Source of the DNA: Puccinellia tenuiflora
Lineage: Eukaryota > Streptophyta > Magnoliopsida > Poales > Poaceae
Assembly: GCA_012064385.1 (NCBI GenBank)
Contig: QRDG01000140.1
Location: 1,781,716 to 1,845,715, forward strand
Direction: 5' to 3'
DNA length: 64,000 bases
Both the position numbers and the translations under genes were made by a program. Shown here piece by piece: positions 1 to 13,026 of the stretch (the first letter of the stretch is position 1; each line of letters starts with the position of its first letter). The notes beneath the pieces are model-generated. The model was not told the DNA's origin. It saw only the letters and a program-made list of their open reading frames with translations, and did no database searches.

Positions 1-1828
1 ATGGCTGAAATGAAATGGGAATAAGACGCATGGAATATTCAACTGTCGAGATTCAGATGATCACAATAGTTGAAACACTAAATTTAATTTGCGTGAAATT
101 GTTGACTAAATATTAGTGATGTGGACAATTATATGGCTGAAAAAGGATGACATGGATAGGTTGCATGAAAGATTTATTATTATTAATTATTAGTGAAGAT
201 GACATGGACAATTGTTTGGCTAAAATAGTGTGTGATGTGGATAGCTTGCATGTTAAGATAGAAAAATAATTAATACACTTAATGGGGTTTTGCTTTATAA
301 GAGGTATAGATTGAATGATCATGGCGACCTCGCCGTAACGTGATGTTTCTGTAAGTGGAGTTTTTATTTTTGTTCAAGGCAGCGCAGGAACAACTGGACT
401 CTGAAAGTCAAACCATGTGAGTCTGAGACTTACAGTAGTTGTACCATCTAGCTGAAATTTCAATTTGTTTTCTCCTCCGTAAGCTTCATGAAACTAAAGT
501 AGATTGAGTATATACGTACTACCATGAGACAGCAATTATTTGTCTACCATATGAAATGCCTATATGCTTTTTTTTAGGTGTTATTATATGCCAGCATGCT
601 ACTTAGAGCATCCACAATGCGACGCTTAATGATGTGAAATAAATCTTGACCAACTCCGAGTCGTTCTCTTTGGATCGAATGCCAATATGCTTTTTTTAGG
701 TGTTGTTATATGCCAGCATGCTACTTAGAGCATCCACAATGCGACCCTTAATGATGTGAAATAAATCTTGACCAACTCCGAGTCGTTCTCTTTGGATCAA
801 AGCATAAGTATAGGAGTGCGGCGCTTGATCAATCCGTGCAAAATATGGCTCCGAGGTCGTGGACACTTGTTGCATGCAATGACTTATTGGAAAAGGTATA
901 TAATTGAAATGTCATGTTTAATCCTACGAGAAACAGAAACACCCGATCCCCCCACCTCCATCCACAGGAACTGGCAGCGCCGCCTCGTACCCTGGCCTCC
1001 CGCCCCTGAATCCGGCCCGGAGCCGCGCCCCTACCTCCTGCTCCGGCGGCGGTGCAGCCCCAGCCCCCCACTCCCCTACCTCCTTCTCCTTCGGCGGCCG
1101 CTCTACCCGCCCCTACCTCCTGCTCCGCCGGCAGCACCGCCCCACCCCTCCCCCGCATGTATCCGTCGGCGCGCCACCGCCCGCCCCCGCACGCATCCGT
1201 CGGTCACCCACACCACGCCCCAGCGCCGGAGATCTCTGCATCGACCGGCGGAGCCCCTCCTTCTCCGTGTAGGAACGGCGGCGACGCACCCCTTCCCTGC
1301 CACTAGATGGAGCCGCGACGGCCTGCCCTTCCACACCCTCTGGATCGGCCGGCGGCGGCCGCCCCTCCCCTGCGTCCAGTGCATCCACGCGAGCCGGGCA
1401 GCCGGCGAACCGCGCCTCCACCTACATCTCGTACTGCCCGACGACGACCCGCGCCTGCACCTGCATCCCGGACGCCCCAGTGTTGTCCCTCGCCCACCTG
1501 CATCCCGGTCTCCCGGATGGCCGGCGTCGTACTGCGCATCGGCCTACATCCCGTTCGTGTGTGGATGCCAGCTTGCCACCTAAGTCCACATTGCTAATCA
1601 AGTGATGTTATCTCTGCTTTCTTGTGGCGTTTATTCAAATGGAACTGTTGCAGGTCAAGACATGCATGTATAAGATCACTAACAACAGTTCACTTTGCCT
1701 TGAGAGGAAGATTAGGCTTCTGTTTGCGGGAAGTTCGTTTCGCGTCTCGTCGGTTTTGGTCAGAACACCTAACTGGAAAACAACCGATAGACCGGTGTGT
1801 AGTGATGTTAGAAAGAGTTAAAAAACGT
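1..1828. other. Intergenic DNA, no supported gene
   Basis: No reading frame here looks like a real protein. The long frames at about 770-1600 lie in a GC-rich, proline/arginine/alanine-coding stretch (about 940-1590) that is open in several overlapping frames on both strands, which is the usual effect of base composition. It could be the remnant of a CpG-rich first exon or promoter carried by a transposon, but nothing identifies it. A weak pair of related segments of about 60 bases occurs at 109-167 and 187-252 (shared words such as tggacaatt, tggcta/tggct and ttgcatg). Confidence 0.5.
556..798. repeat. Two-copy tandem duplication, 123-bp unit
   Basis: Copies at 556-678 and 679-798 are nearly identical. 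Both run from atgcc(t/a)atatgc through gagcatccacaatgcgac to tctctttggatc. Differences are a few substitutions and one base in the T run. The high identity implies a recent local duplication. Confidence 0.85.
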
Positions 1829-2828
1829 GCAACATAAGTTCAACCTTCTAAAATTTAGAAGTTTAGCGCATAGGGATACGAAGTCCACTCTAGAAAAACA
1901 ATACCAAAAATCATCCAAGTCAAAAAAAACACGACATAGTATGTTTGTTCGGTACTTTGTAAAAGAAGTTCACTTATGAGTATGGCAAAGTTCACAATCT
2001 GTGACAACGAAAGTTCGGAAGTTGCTTAAGTATGAAAATTCACGAAAATCAAAAAAACGCCATAGTTAGTGCATCTAGTGCTCAGTGAAGAAGTTCATTT
2101 ACCTGTCCTAGTAGAAGTTCACTTATGTGACGAGTAAAGTTTAGAATTGGTCGTGTACGGAAATCATACAAATCAAAAACACGACAGAAAGTTCACTTAC
2201 GTCTCCCATAAAAGTTCACTTTCGTGACGAGGGGAGTTCAGAAATGGTCCGAGTATGAAAAATCGAACAGGTAAAAAAATTCAAACAAGTCGAAAAAATG
2301 ACGTAACCCGAGCATCTGGTGCTCCGTGAAGAAGTTCACATAGGTGTTACAAAGAAGTTCAGTGCTGTGAAGTAGGAAGTTCAAAAAAACGAGAATTCTA
2401 AAACAACATAATTATGTATATTTAAAACTGCTCTTAAACCGTAAGAAATTTTGAAAAAGTGCGTGAGATAACAAAGTTGCGGTTTTTTCATAGCTTTCCA
2501 ATGGCGTATCATTAGCATCAATCCGATAAACGGTTTGAAAATGGCGATCAAAATACGGTACGGTCTCGAAAATAGTGTTAGTATATTTGAAATTGTTTAA
2601 AAACCGTAACTAATTTCGAAAACCAGTGAAAACGAAAAAGTTTCGTAATTTTCATAGCTATCCAACGGTATATCACATGCATCATTCCGATAAGCGGATC
2701 AAAAATCGCACTAGAAAAGTTTCCCGTGAAGATGGAGAATCAGTGTGTTCCGTCAGGAGGTTCACATTACCATTGAATGAATTTCATAAACTTGGCGAGG
2801 GGAGTTCAGAAGTGGTTCCAGAATAACT
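1829..2828. repeat. Transposon-derived flank rich in GAAGTTCA
   Basis: This kilobase repeats the octamer GAAGTTCA and close variants (for example 1965-1972, 2090-2097, 2114-2121). It is the reverse complement of the TGAACTTC word that fills the large element starting at 2851. Two diverged copies of a block of about 170 bases (roughly 2400-2560 and 2575-2720) share aaaccgtaa, catagct(t/a)tccaa and tccgataa(a/g)cgg. No gene is visible. It is probably part of an older relative of the adjacent Mutator element, in opposite orientation; no terminus was identified. Confidence 0.5.
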
Positions 2829-2850
2829 ATTATATATATATATATATATA

Positions 2851-2899
2851 CCTCAGCTATTCTACAACCACCTGTAGAATAACTATTCTACAACACTTT
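2851..2899 (+). repeat. Left terminal inverted repeat of the large MULE
   Basis: It begins at the edge of the (TA)10 tract. The core words CTATTCTACAACC and TGTAGAATAACTATTCTAC match the minus strand of 19620-19675. The right end carries a few more bases between the two core words, so the repeat is imperfect. Three TGAACTTC octamers follow directly at 2900, 2923 and 2945, spaced 22-23 bases apart. Confidence 0.7.
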
Positions 2900-3388
2900 T
2901 GAACTTCGGCTGTTATCGTATGTGAACTTCCGTTTTTTATCGGCTGAACTTCGTATGTGACCGTGGAAGGAAACGTGGTTTTCTTAGTTTTTAAATTCGA
3001 ACCAAATAATCTCTTACAGCCACCCAGCCCCACGGCCCCACTCCTCCTGCCTCCCACCTAGACATTAACTGCTCTCCTCCACCACCTCGCCTCGCACCAC
3101 CATTCCCGGAGGAGAAATTCCCGCGACCGCAGTCCACGACGGCGCCCGCTCCCCATCTCTAACCCCTCCTCCCACTTCTTTCCCGACCTCCGTCTCCACG
3201 GCGCCCGCCCGCTCGCTAATATCTGCTCGTCGTAGTACTTCGGTGGGCGACGCTCGTTGCTTTTTTTCTAGGGTTTATGCCGTGAGGGATTCGCTCAATC
3301 TCGTGGTAGATTCGACCAGAGCTGCTACGCGTCCGTGGAGGGAGAGATTCTTCGCCTCCCTGTCGCCCCGCGCCCACCCCCCCTGAGA

Positions 3389-3411
3389 CCCCCCCCCCCC
3401 CCCCCCCCCCC
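3389..3411. repeat. 23-base poly-C run
   Basis: An uninterrupted C homopolymer inside the GC-rich leader upstream of the first ATG (3479) of the Ulp1-like gene. Its length is likely to vary between individuals and to be unreliable in the assembly. Confidence 0.9.
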
Positions 3412-3478
3412 GCCCACCCCCGTGAGATCCCCCTGCGTCGCCCGTCTCTGCTCAAGCTGATTTCGGTTTTTTTAATCG

Positions 3479-6400
3479 ATGGATCACGGTTGTTCGTCAG
3501 ACATTGGAGGTGTGTGCTCTCTGTTTGAAATCTGTATTTTTAGAATTTCCTAGTTTATTGTCCTGTTCATGTTACTACGTACTGCAATGAGGAAGTTACC
3601 CCTAGTGTTTTTTTGTGTTCTGTACCTTACTTGCTTACACACAGCGGATTTGTGTTTGTGTTTTCACATGAATGAACTTTTAATGTTAGTTGATTGATGC
3701 TTATCTTCATTATATCGTAGCTTCATGTGAACTATTATTGTAGCTCTAAGTGAACTTCTGTGTATTATGTTTCTGAACTTTTGTTTGTGTTTTCACATGA
3801 ATCAACTTTTTCAATGTTAGTTGATTGATGCTTATCTCCATTATATCGTAGCTTCATGTGAACTATTATTTTAGCTCTAAGTGAACTTCTTTGTATTATG
3901 TTTCTGAACCTTTGTTTGTGTTTTCACATGAATCAACTTTTCAATGTTAGTTGATTGATGCTTATCTCCATTATATCGTAGCTTCATGTGAACTATTATT
4001 TTAGCTCTAAGTGAACTTCTTTGTATTATGTTTCTGAACCTTTGTTTTGTGTATTTCTCTTGTAAATCTAATGGTCATTATGATTCAGATAGTATCAGGA
4101 TAATATTATATATTTTTTTCATTCCCATGTGTACTTTCATCTTCTGAATACTATCATTTTCTTATACGTGTTTCTGTTTTTTGTTTTTTGTAAGGAAATG
4201 TGAAATCTGTTCACGCGGCTCCCTTTGTTGATGAAAATGTATCTGGACTTGGTGATTTCTCTCTCTCTGACACAGCTGTTGTTGATGCATCCATTATGCA
4301 ATCTTTGGAGAAGCTGAATATTGAGTTCCCTTTATCAGATTCACCTGTAAAACCTGACCCCCCTGTATTTGACCGTACGCCGCTTCTGCGCCGTTCTGAT
4401 ATTGGTGCTGGCAATGTTGATAGTGGGGAACGGACAGCTGGTCCTGTATTTGACTTGACGCCTCTTTGGAATGACAACTCTGAGCCAACAAATGCAGACA
4501 AGTCTCCTGTGTTAGATTCTACTCCTGTGTTGGAGGATACACCTTCGCAAACCGTGGATGGTACTGAGGAGGTTACACAGGAACACAATGTCCTGGAACA
4601 GTTGGCCAAGTATGCTGAGCATCAATTGGCTAAGGAAGCTGAGCACAGGGAGAATTTGAAAGCATATTATAGAAAATACCCGTCGAGGTCGAAGAGTTCA
4701 AAAGAAAGTGATGCAGCTTGTCCCGATGCCCCTTCTGAAGAAGTTTGTGGATGGGCCTCAGCAGTCAAGAAAAATAGGGTGGCTGTTAGCAAGAGGAAAC
4801 AAGTATTCTTGGAGAGCCCCCGGCGTAGCCCTCGTATTTTTTCTGGCTCGACCAACCCTGAGCAATCACCCTCTCCCAGTAAATTGAGGCCTGCCAAACG
4901 CAAACGTGATGCTGACAAGACCTATGTCCCAGAAGCTGCTGATGTAGCTGCGTTGGACGATGATGGTTCAGATTTCCAGGCTCCCACTGACAAGGTGATA
5001 TTCTTTATGTAGTGTGTGTGTAAATGTTTTTATGTTATCACGCTTAATGTGAACTATCCTTGCTATCAGTACTGAACTTCTTCACCTTTTTTAGTAGACA
5101 TCATTCTTAATATTCCTTTGTTCTCTTTTTTTTTGTTGTTGTGCAGTGTAAGAAGAAGAAGACCCATATGGAAGTTGTGCCAGCTTGCGCTCCAAAAACG
5201 AAGAAGCATAATGTGAGCAAGAAATCAGCAGCGTCGTTGAAGAAGTCACGTGGTCAGAAAAAGAAATTTGTTGCTGACGAAGACCATGAGAAGAAACGTT
5301 TCCAGCAAACTATCCGTTGTTCTCTTGGGGAAGTTCTTGCTGCCGCCAAATTGCTGAAGGAGCCTCACAGAGCTAAGGTTGTGGAGGCTGGTTTTGGGTG
5401 TGTGTTTGACTGGGTTCTTGAGGGCAATGTCACCCGCGTACTCATGTGCCATCTGTTGATGAATATTGACACATCAACAATGAAAATTCAGTGTGGATCT
5501 GGCAAGGTTCTTGATGTGAATAGAGAGGTTGTTCACCAGGTTTTCGGCTTTCCAATTGGAGGTGACACTGCACCAAGGCCAGCCGACTCTGGTCACGATG
5601 AGTCTCTTGGCATTTTAAAGAAAGAACTCGGTATTGACAGCAAGTGTAGTATTGAGACCAAGGACTTGCGAAAGATTTTAGAAAATTTAGTTGAAGATTC
5701 AACGAAGGTTGACCTAGCTGTTAAGGTATTCTTTGCCATATTGCATAACAAGCTTATATGCCCTGGTTCAGCAGTTCGAATCGGGAGGGAGGCTGCTATG
5801 CTCGTTAACATGAACTACACAAAAATGGCTAAGATGGACTACTGTCAGCTTGTAGTCGATGAGATCAAAAGAGCTGCTACTAAGTACCAGGATAGATCAA
5901 TTCCGCAGGCTGGCCCCGAAGGGTGTGGTCTTGTCCTGACAGTTATGTACCTGGATAGTTGTTACTCACCAAAGTATTCTGTAATGCACATACAGACGCC
6001 ATGCGCGAATTACTTGCATGAAAAACCTTTGAGAGATATTTTTCACCTCGACATGGAGAAGCATGGGGGGAGTGAACTGTCAGAGTACAAGTTTGGCAAA
6101 GTTGGGGTTAGTACAACCTTTTTTCCTTTTGCCATAATCTCTTGTTAATATTTTTTGTCAAGTTCTCTTTTCCATGTGCACCTCACATCATGCCTTAGTG
6201 AACTTCTATTTTTCTCTGAATTTTGTTATTGTTACTCTCCCATAAAATGGATATTGATTTTTTGTTGAGTGTATTCACTTATGAACTTATGTTCTCTTTT
6301 TTATGCTCATAGCAGTGAACTGCAAGCTGTGTCCTCGTTGAACTGCAATTGCATATAATAGTAAACCTACCAGTTATACACACGATTTAACATTTTACAA

Positions 6401-9400
6401 TGCTTGTATTAGTGAGCTGCAAAACGTTTCAATCTGAACTGTAGTGCATTCAGTAGTGAACCTCTCATATATATGCATTATTAGTGATGCATTACTTTGT
6501 TTTCACCCTTTAACTGTAAACATGATTAATAGTGAACCTCTCAGCTATACACATGATGAACTGTAATGCATGTAGTAGTGAACTGCAATTTCTTTTTTAT
6601 TGTGTAACTTATTTTGTTATTTTTTATTTTTCTTTTTTACAGTGGAAAGGTCGTAGCCAAATTGCTTACTCTTACCGTCTGCCTGTTGAGGAACTTCACA
6701 GTCACCTTGAATCCAATCCTGAACCTCTTGATTCTACTCAGCATGAATTGATCCTTTCCCAGCAACCACCTATAATTGCCAAAGCCAAACCTTACCGTTC
6801 TTCAGATATGGATATCTCTTCTACTGCTTCAGTCATTGGGGAAATTGGACAGCTGCTGGATAAGGTTGAAACTCTTTCACGCAATGTTCCTACAACTGCT
6901 GATCGTTTGAGTCGGATTTCGGGTCTTTTCCCTCCTGGCCATGGTCCTAGTGAAGAAGCTGTGAAGGAGGAGACTGAACATGAGACCAAATTGCTTGACA
7001 GCTTCAGGTCTGCCATATATCATATCCAGACAGGTTTAATTGAGTTCCGCTCGAAACAGGATTCCATTTGCAAGGAGTATGAAAGGGAAGCTTTTTCTAT
7101 AGAAAAGCAAATCTCTGAGGAAGATGCCGTTCATGGTTGTCGGCATGATGAAGCTCCTTATTTCCATGACTCAGGGTTAGGCCAATCAGCAGGCTTGCAT
7201 GTAGATTCTATCATCAGTGGATCACACGAAGCTGCGAAGGTCAAGGTCAACGAAGCCCCTGTTGTGCAGGGCAACGAAGCCCCTGCTGTGCAAGTTAACG
7301 AAGCCTCTGCTGGAGTTGAAGAAAAGGAAGAAGCAAGCAGAGACAAGTCAGCAGAAGAGATCCAGCCTGATGTTGTTAATTTCTGTGCTGAAAAATTGCG
7401 CAATTGGTCGGAAGAAAGCACGCAAGACATAGGCAAGGATATATGATTAGAAGCATCCCTGCTTCTATCTCCCTCCTTCCATACACCCCCTTCCCTTCTC
7501 AATATATATTTTACTTATTCTTTTATTCCTCATTTGCTCTTTTTGCTTCTCATGGACCACTTAGGTGTTTGGTTTGGCAAGGGATCTAATGTAAATAAAC
7601 TTCTATCTTTAATATATATGAACTGCTTCATATGAAATAGTGAATTTCTGAACCTTTTTTGCGTGTGAACTCCTTCTGTACACAAATTTTTTTTCTGAGG
7701 GAATATTTTCTGAACTTCTTTTTCTGTATGAAATGAACTTTCTTGTGTTGCCGATGTTGGCTTCTTACTTCTATTCCTTTTTTTTTTATTTCTCCAGTGT
7801 CCAGCTCATGTTCAACTCCCCCTCTATCTGCTCTGCCAATTATGAGGAGAATTAAAGATGTATACTATGCAGTGTGTGCGATGAGAAAGGATAAGACGAG
7901 AATGTATTTTTTTTATCCCCCTCCTTCTCTTCCTGAATGTATATTTTTTCTAACATAACTTGTTGGCTGAATGTTTTTCCTTGTTGTTTTTTATGTTACT
8001 ATCTTCGCAGGAACAACCCTCTTTTCAGCAATGATGAATGTGAATGCACAATTGGACAAGTTGTAAAAGCTTTCATGCCTACTGGGTTTCTTTGCTCGTT
8101 CATAGTTTCTGTTGGAACATATTTGCTTGGACAAAAGTTCAAGAATTCCGAAAGGCTGATTGTACCATATGTTTGCTGTGTATGTGCACTTTTTCTTCTG
8201 CTTATGTGAACTTCCATGTTTTATCTTTTGTGCTATCTTCCATGTTCCTGCTCTAATATGTTTTTATGCATCACTTTTTGATCTTAACATAGGCAGATAT
8301 TTGAAGGAAATTTAAACAGTAGGCTTGTGAGGAGACTTTTTAGTCCTGACTCTCAAGATCGTTTGGATCAGAAATAAGTTGTAAGTTGATAACCATTTGC
8401 TGTTTTTTTTTTGCCTAATTGTCTGTTATATCTTCCCATCAATTTTATGTTTACCGCAGATCCTTTTCACTACATTTGATCCACCTGACCCTCAAACACA
8501 GGGGGTTGTTGGACATTTCTGTGTAGTTGCTCTTAATCTCAAGAAGGAATGTTTCCAGCTGCTTGATTCTCTACGTGGACCTAACGATCCTGATGGCAAG
8601 ATGGTTATACACACGGTGGCACGTAATATTAAGAAGTGTTGGAGGTCAGCCTCAAACTCTAATGGGGATTCGCTTAAACCAAGATCAATTGATCATTACA
8701 GGTTGAGCTATGTTAATGTGCCAAAACAGAGGACTTCGTAAGTAACTATCCAACATTTATCACCATTTTTACATGTTGTATACGACAGCTTCAGGAACCA
8801 TTTTTATATCTTCTTTTTGCTTTTCATTTATCCTGCAGGCATGATTGTGGGTTCTTTATGCTCCAAACTTTGCAATCATATGATGGTGATGGCATGTTAA
8901 TATTTAACCAAGACGACATCCTGCACATCAGGATGACCTTACTCTACAGCTGGCTAACTTCTAGTGATTTTAACATCGACCTAAAAGCTGTCTTAGGTAC
9001 TGAACCAGGTAGGAACCTTGTACTTTCTTTGTTTATTGTTCGACTTTTTACGCCACCATCTAAACCTCTTTCTTCTATCATATAGAACCTCAACATCTAG
9101 CTATGTGAACTTCCTGTTTGTTTGTTTTTTGTTTCATTGTACCAAACTTATTTCCTTTTATTGTGAGACAGGGCCACCTCTTGGCATCGAGGAAGATAAT
9201 TTCTCTCTCTTTGAGACCTAGTGCTTCACACCTGAGGTTCAAATCATCAGTGAAGCAGATTTTCCAAATGTTCAAAGCAAAGCTAAGAAGGTTATCGCGC
9301 AGCTCCACTCAACGGTGAAAACAAGACAGGCCAAGATAAATGAGGAAACTGGAGTTAACGGGAAGGCACATGTTGTTCAGCTCGATGATGACGATGATGA

Positions 9401-11510
9401 TTTTGTCAGCACGGCACCATGGAAGCGTGCAGGTAAGGCGAAGGCAAAGGATACGCAGGTCGGCAGTCGTGGTAGTAGTGATGACTTTGTTACCCAGAAG
9501 CCTATACACACCCATGCGGAAAATCTTGTTCTTTCGAACAAGAGGCCGTCCAAAGTGACGAAGAAGTTCAGGCCTGAGGTGCCAATTTTCATCCCTTACC
9601 AGTTCCCTCATTTATCCAAGGCAAAGGATATCAAACAACTAATCCTAAGCGAGGATTATATCCATGCCCATGGCGAGTGAGTAACATCCAGCTTAATCTC
9701 TGAAACTGAAGTCATTCAAAATAGTTCACTCTACTTACTTTTCGTTGGCTTTTTTTTTGTACCTGTGCCTACAGTGTACACCTTGTCAAGTTTTCAAGCG
9801 CAGAAGATGATACTTTATATATCGATGGCAAATCGATGTTCAAACTTTTCGGGCGTGGAGAAATGATGTCATCTGAAGTAATGGACTTCATAATATCGTA
9901 CTGGAAGGATCATCCAGATATGAAATATATGTTTGAATCTGGTGATCGGGTTGTGCTTGGACCCTATACAATCCCCGTATGTTTTTCTCAATCTGTTATA
10001 TGCTCATGTTGATTTTCTCTAACCATGTTCGTACTCGAACTGCAATCCATACTGTAACTTTTCGACGAACTGTAGTGCACCATAGTAGTGAACCTCTTTT
10101 TAGTTTTTATGCTGAACTGTAAGCTATAATGAATTTGTTTTTTAATTTTTTGTTTTCCAGCTGACAATAAGCTATCTGTTCAATGCATTTTTTTAGATTC
10201 ACATAGTCACAGTGAACTGCAAACTGTGTTCATAGTGAACTGCACTTTCATATAGTAGTGAACCTTTCCATTTTTCATTTCTTAACTGTATATAGTAGTG
10301 GACCTTTCTTGATTTATTTTTAATGTTTGAAGTGTAAACCATACTGATCTCCCTTCTTTTTTTTTTGTTGCCAGCTGATAATAAAATCTTCATTTATTGC
10401 ATTTTTTTCAGATTCATGTAGTAATAGTGAACTGTAAAACATAGTCATACTGAACTTTTTTGGTTTTGGTTTTGTTTTTCTTTTGTTTTTTTTTCAGTAC
10501 CTTCTTGATTTTGCACCATTTTTGCCAAAAGATAGCAGTGGTGTTGAGGTGAAAAGGGATTCATTTGATGTGAAACAAGCGGCAAAATATTTCAAGTACT
10601 ATGTGAGGGAAAATGAAAACCTGCTGACGGCAAAGCTGGTAATTGTGTTTTTAGTCTGGTTCTATCTTCTATTTGAAATCATTTTTTTGTTTATTAATAA
10701 TGAACTTCTCTTTTCTGGCTTCTATCTGAACTTCCTTTGTTTCAAACAGATCATTATCCCTCACTTCAAACAGTATCACCATGCGGTGTACGTGATAGAT
10801 ATACTGGTTCGCTGGACATTTTTTACTCGAGGAGGTATGCTAAGCTGACACACACATCCAGGACGAAACACCATGCTGATCGTGTCGAAATTGTATGTTC
10901 GTATTCAAAAATATTTCTTTGTTTTGTGTCATCATAATGTTTCCCGTCTTTTTTTGGAGGCAATATACTTATCTTTCAGTTTATGTCCATTAATTTATCT
11001 AGGTAAGAAGGATGGTGTCACTTATGAAGGAGGTTTATGGGATAGCAGCCTACAGCAAGCATAATGTACATAATTGGGAGGTAGCTGCTGATAGGTGCAA
11101 TTATGTGGCCATGCCAGAGCAGGGCGCAAATGAGTGCGGATTCTACGCTTTTAAGGTTGCATACACATTTGATGGTGACAAGCTGGTAGAGAAGATAAAA
11201 AATAAAGATGTTAGTCTCTTCTTTTTCATCACCTGAACATGATCATTTTTCTGTTCCAAAACCACCTTTTTACTATGATTTATTTGTTCTATGAACACTT
11301 CATATCTCCTGTTTCTAGGCTCGTGTCGAGGACTGGAAGGCCGAATACATGTACCAGCTTCTGTTCCACCCCAAGAATGAGATATCACCTCTTCAGTGGC
11401 CGAGTGAAATCCAAGATCTTATTCTTCTTCTAGGCCTAGGATCACAAGCAACTCAGGAGTTGCTGACACAAGCAGTCAAAGATCGCGGGGAAATGCAGGC
11501 ACAACAATAG
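3479..11510 (+). pseudogene. MULE-borne gene with two tandem Ulp1/C48-type cysteine peptidase domains, decayed
   Basis: A phase-consistent model has 15 exons: 3479-3509, 4195-4994, 5147-6106, 6643-7432, 7798-7903, 8011-8179, 8297-8380, 8460-8737, 8839-9008, 9172-9676, 9775-9976, 10498-10638, 10750-10892, 11003-11209, 11319-11510. The N-terminal third is charged, with SP-rich and Lys-rich stretches. The first peptidase domain has GHFCVVALNL (His), FQLLDSL (Asp), a Gln in PKQRTS, and HDCGFFML (Cys), the order expected of Ulp1/SENP SUMO proteases. A second domain follows in exons 12-15: HHAVYVIDILVRW (His), then PEQGANECGFYAF (Gln and Cys). Breaks: in-frame TAA at 8375-8377, in-frame TAG at 9219-9221, and an apparent one-base loss at about 10818-10824, where the second catalytic Asp would lie. 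The exon 4 donor appears to be GC rather than GT. The family cleaves SUMO or related isopeptide bonds; the role in the transposon is unknown. An alternative reading is two adjacent genes, but the frame runs through the TAG. Confidence 0.75.
3653..4044. repeat. Three tandem copies of a ~130-bp unit in intron 1
   Basis: Units start at about 3653, 3783 and 3913 with gtttgtgttttcacatgaat and run through ttgattgatgcttatct, cttcatgtgaactatta and agtgaacttct. Copies 2 and 3 are almost identical; copy 1 is slightly diverged. The unit contains several TGAACT-type words, so internal duplication is one way the octamer multiplied. Confidence 0.85.
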
Positions 11511-11639
11511 ATTATTCTGCTATTTTTCAAGTAGTATCATATAAATCATTGATATTCATGTCATTCGACTATTTTTCCCGATCCATAGAAGCACATTGCT
11601 CTTTCTTTTTATCTTTGAATGGGGACTTCTAATGTTGTT

Positions 11640-12506
11640 TTGTTGTATTTGTGTGTGTGAGTGAACTTGAAAGTTATTGATGTGTGGACTTCAGAGTTCC
11701 GTATGTGTGGACTTCAATTGTAATTAAATTTATACTTCAGAATTACTTTCCTTTTTATTTTCAGATTCACTTAAATTTTTAGACTTCAAATTTTCTTATG
11801 TGTGGACTTCAGAGCTACTGATGTGTGCACTTCAAATTTATGTATATGTGGACTTCAGAGTCCCTGATGTGTGGACTTCAAAATTACTTGCCTTTAGACT
11901 TCAAATTTTCTTATATGTGGACTTCAGATTTACTGATGTGTGCACTTCAAATTTATGTATATGTGGACTTCAAATTTACTTCAATTTAGACTTCAAATTT
12001 ACTTGCCTAGGTATTTTTTTCTGATTCACTTAAATTTTTGGACTTCAAATTTACTTATATGTGGACTTCGGAGTCCCTTATATGTGGACATTCAAATTTA
12101 TGTATATGTGGACTTCAGAGTCCCTGATGTGTGGACTGACTTCAAATTTTCTTATATGTGGACTTCAGATTTACTGATGTGTGCACTTCAAATTTATGTA
12201 TATGTGGACTTCAAATTTACTTCAATTTAGACTTCAAATTTACTTGCCTAGGTATTTTTTTCTAATTCACTTAAATTTTTGGAGTTCAAATTTACCTATA
12301 TGTGGACTTCGGAGTCCCTGATATGTGGACATTCAAATTTATGTATATGTGGACTTCAAATTTACTTCAATTTAGACTTCAAATTTACTTGCCTAGGTAT
12401 TTTTTTCTGATTCACTTAAATTTTTGGACTTCAAATTTACTTATATGTGGACTTCGGAGTTCCTGATATGTGGACATTCAAATTTATGTATATGTGGACT
12501 TCAGCG
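11640..12506. repeat. Minisatellite of tgtggacttcaaattta-type units between the convergent MULE genes
   Basis: Units of roughly 20-25 bases built on (t)gtggacttca(a/g)a fill the spacer between the stop of the Ulp1-like gene (11510) and the minus-strand end of the transposase gene (13027). A higher-order block (gtgcacttcaaatttatgtatatgtggacttcaaattt... cttgcctaggtattttttt) recurs at about 11935, 12180 and 12340. Frames across it give only repetitive peptides. The unit resembles the TGAACTTC word used elsewhere in the element. Confidence 0.85.
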
Positions 12507-13026
12507 CATTTTCTGTTCTGCAATCCATGCAGAGGTAGGCTGTTAGCATGCGAAAGTTAGTTAGCACAGAATAATATTTAGTTTGTTATATTTTTGTTTC
12601 CTATTAGCATGGAAAGGTCGTTCATTATCCTACCTGCAAGTGAATCAGATGGATCGGCCTTATCTTATCCTTTTTTTTTGCTTCTATTGTTTTGATCTAT
12701 CACCTTTTTTATTCAATAGAAATAATTGTCTAAGATAGCAATGAACTGTAATACATGCACTAGTGAACTTCCATATTGTGTTCATCCTGATATGTATTGA
12801 TCAGAGCAGTGAACCCATATGAAAAGATAGTGTGAACTGCAGCAGAAATATAAAGTGAACTATGAAATGCACACCATGTGGACTTCAAATCATATAGAAA
12901 CCATGAAGGTGAACCCTTTGTACTAATATATCAATGTGGTATATACAGAAGTGAACCTCAGTTTCTATATTTGTATGTGTTGCATAATATCACCCAATAT
13001 CTAACAAGCAAGAATAAAATCAAACT

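Noticed and set aside
768..1597. Long proline/arginine-rich frames on both strands
   Set aside because: Several overlapping frames are open at once in a GC-rich stretch with no domain or splice support; composition explains them.
11800..12230. Frames giving repetitive VDF peptides
   Set aside because: They are translations of the minisatellite.
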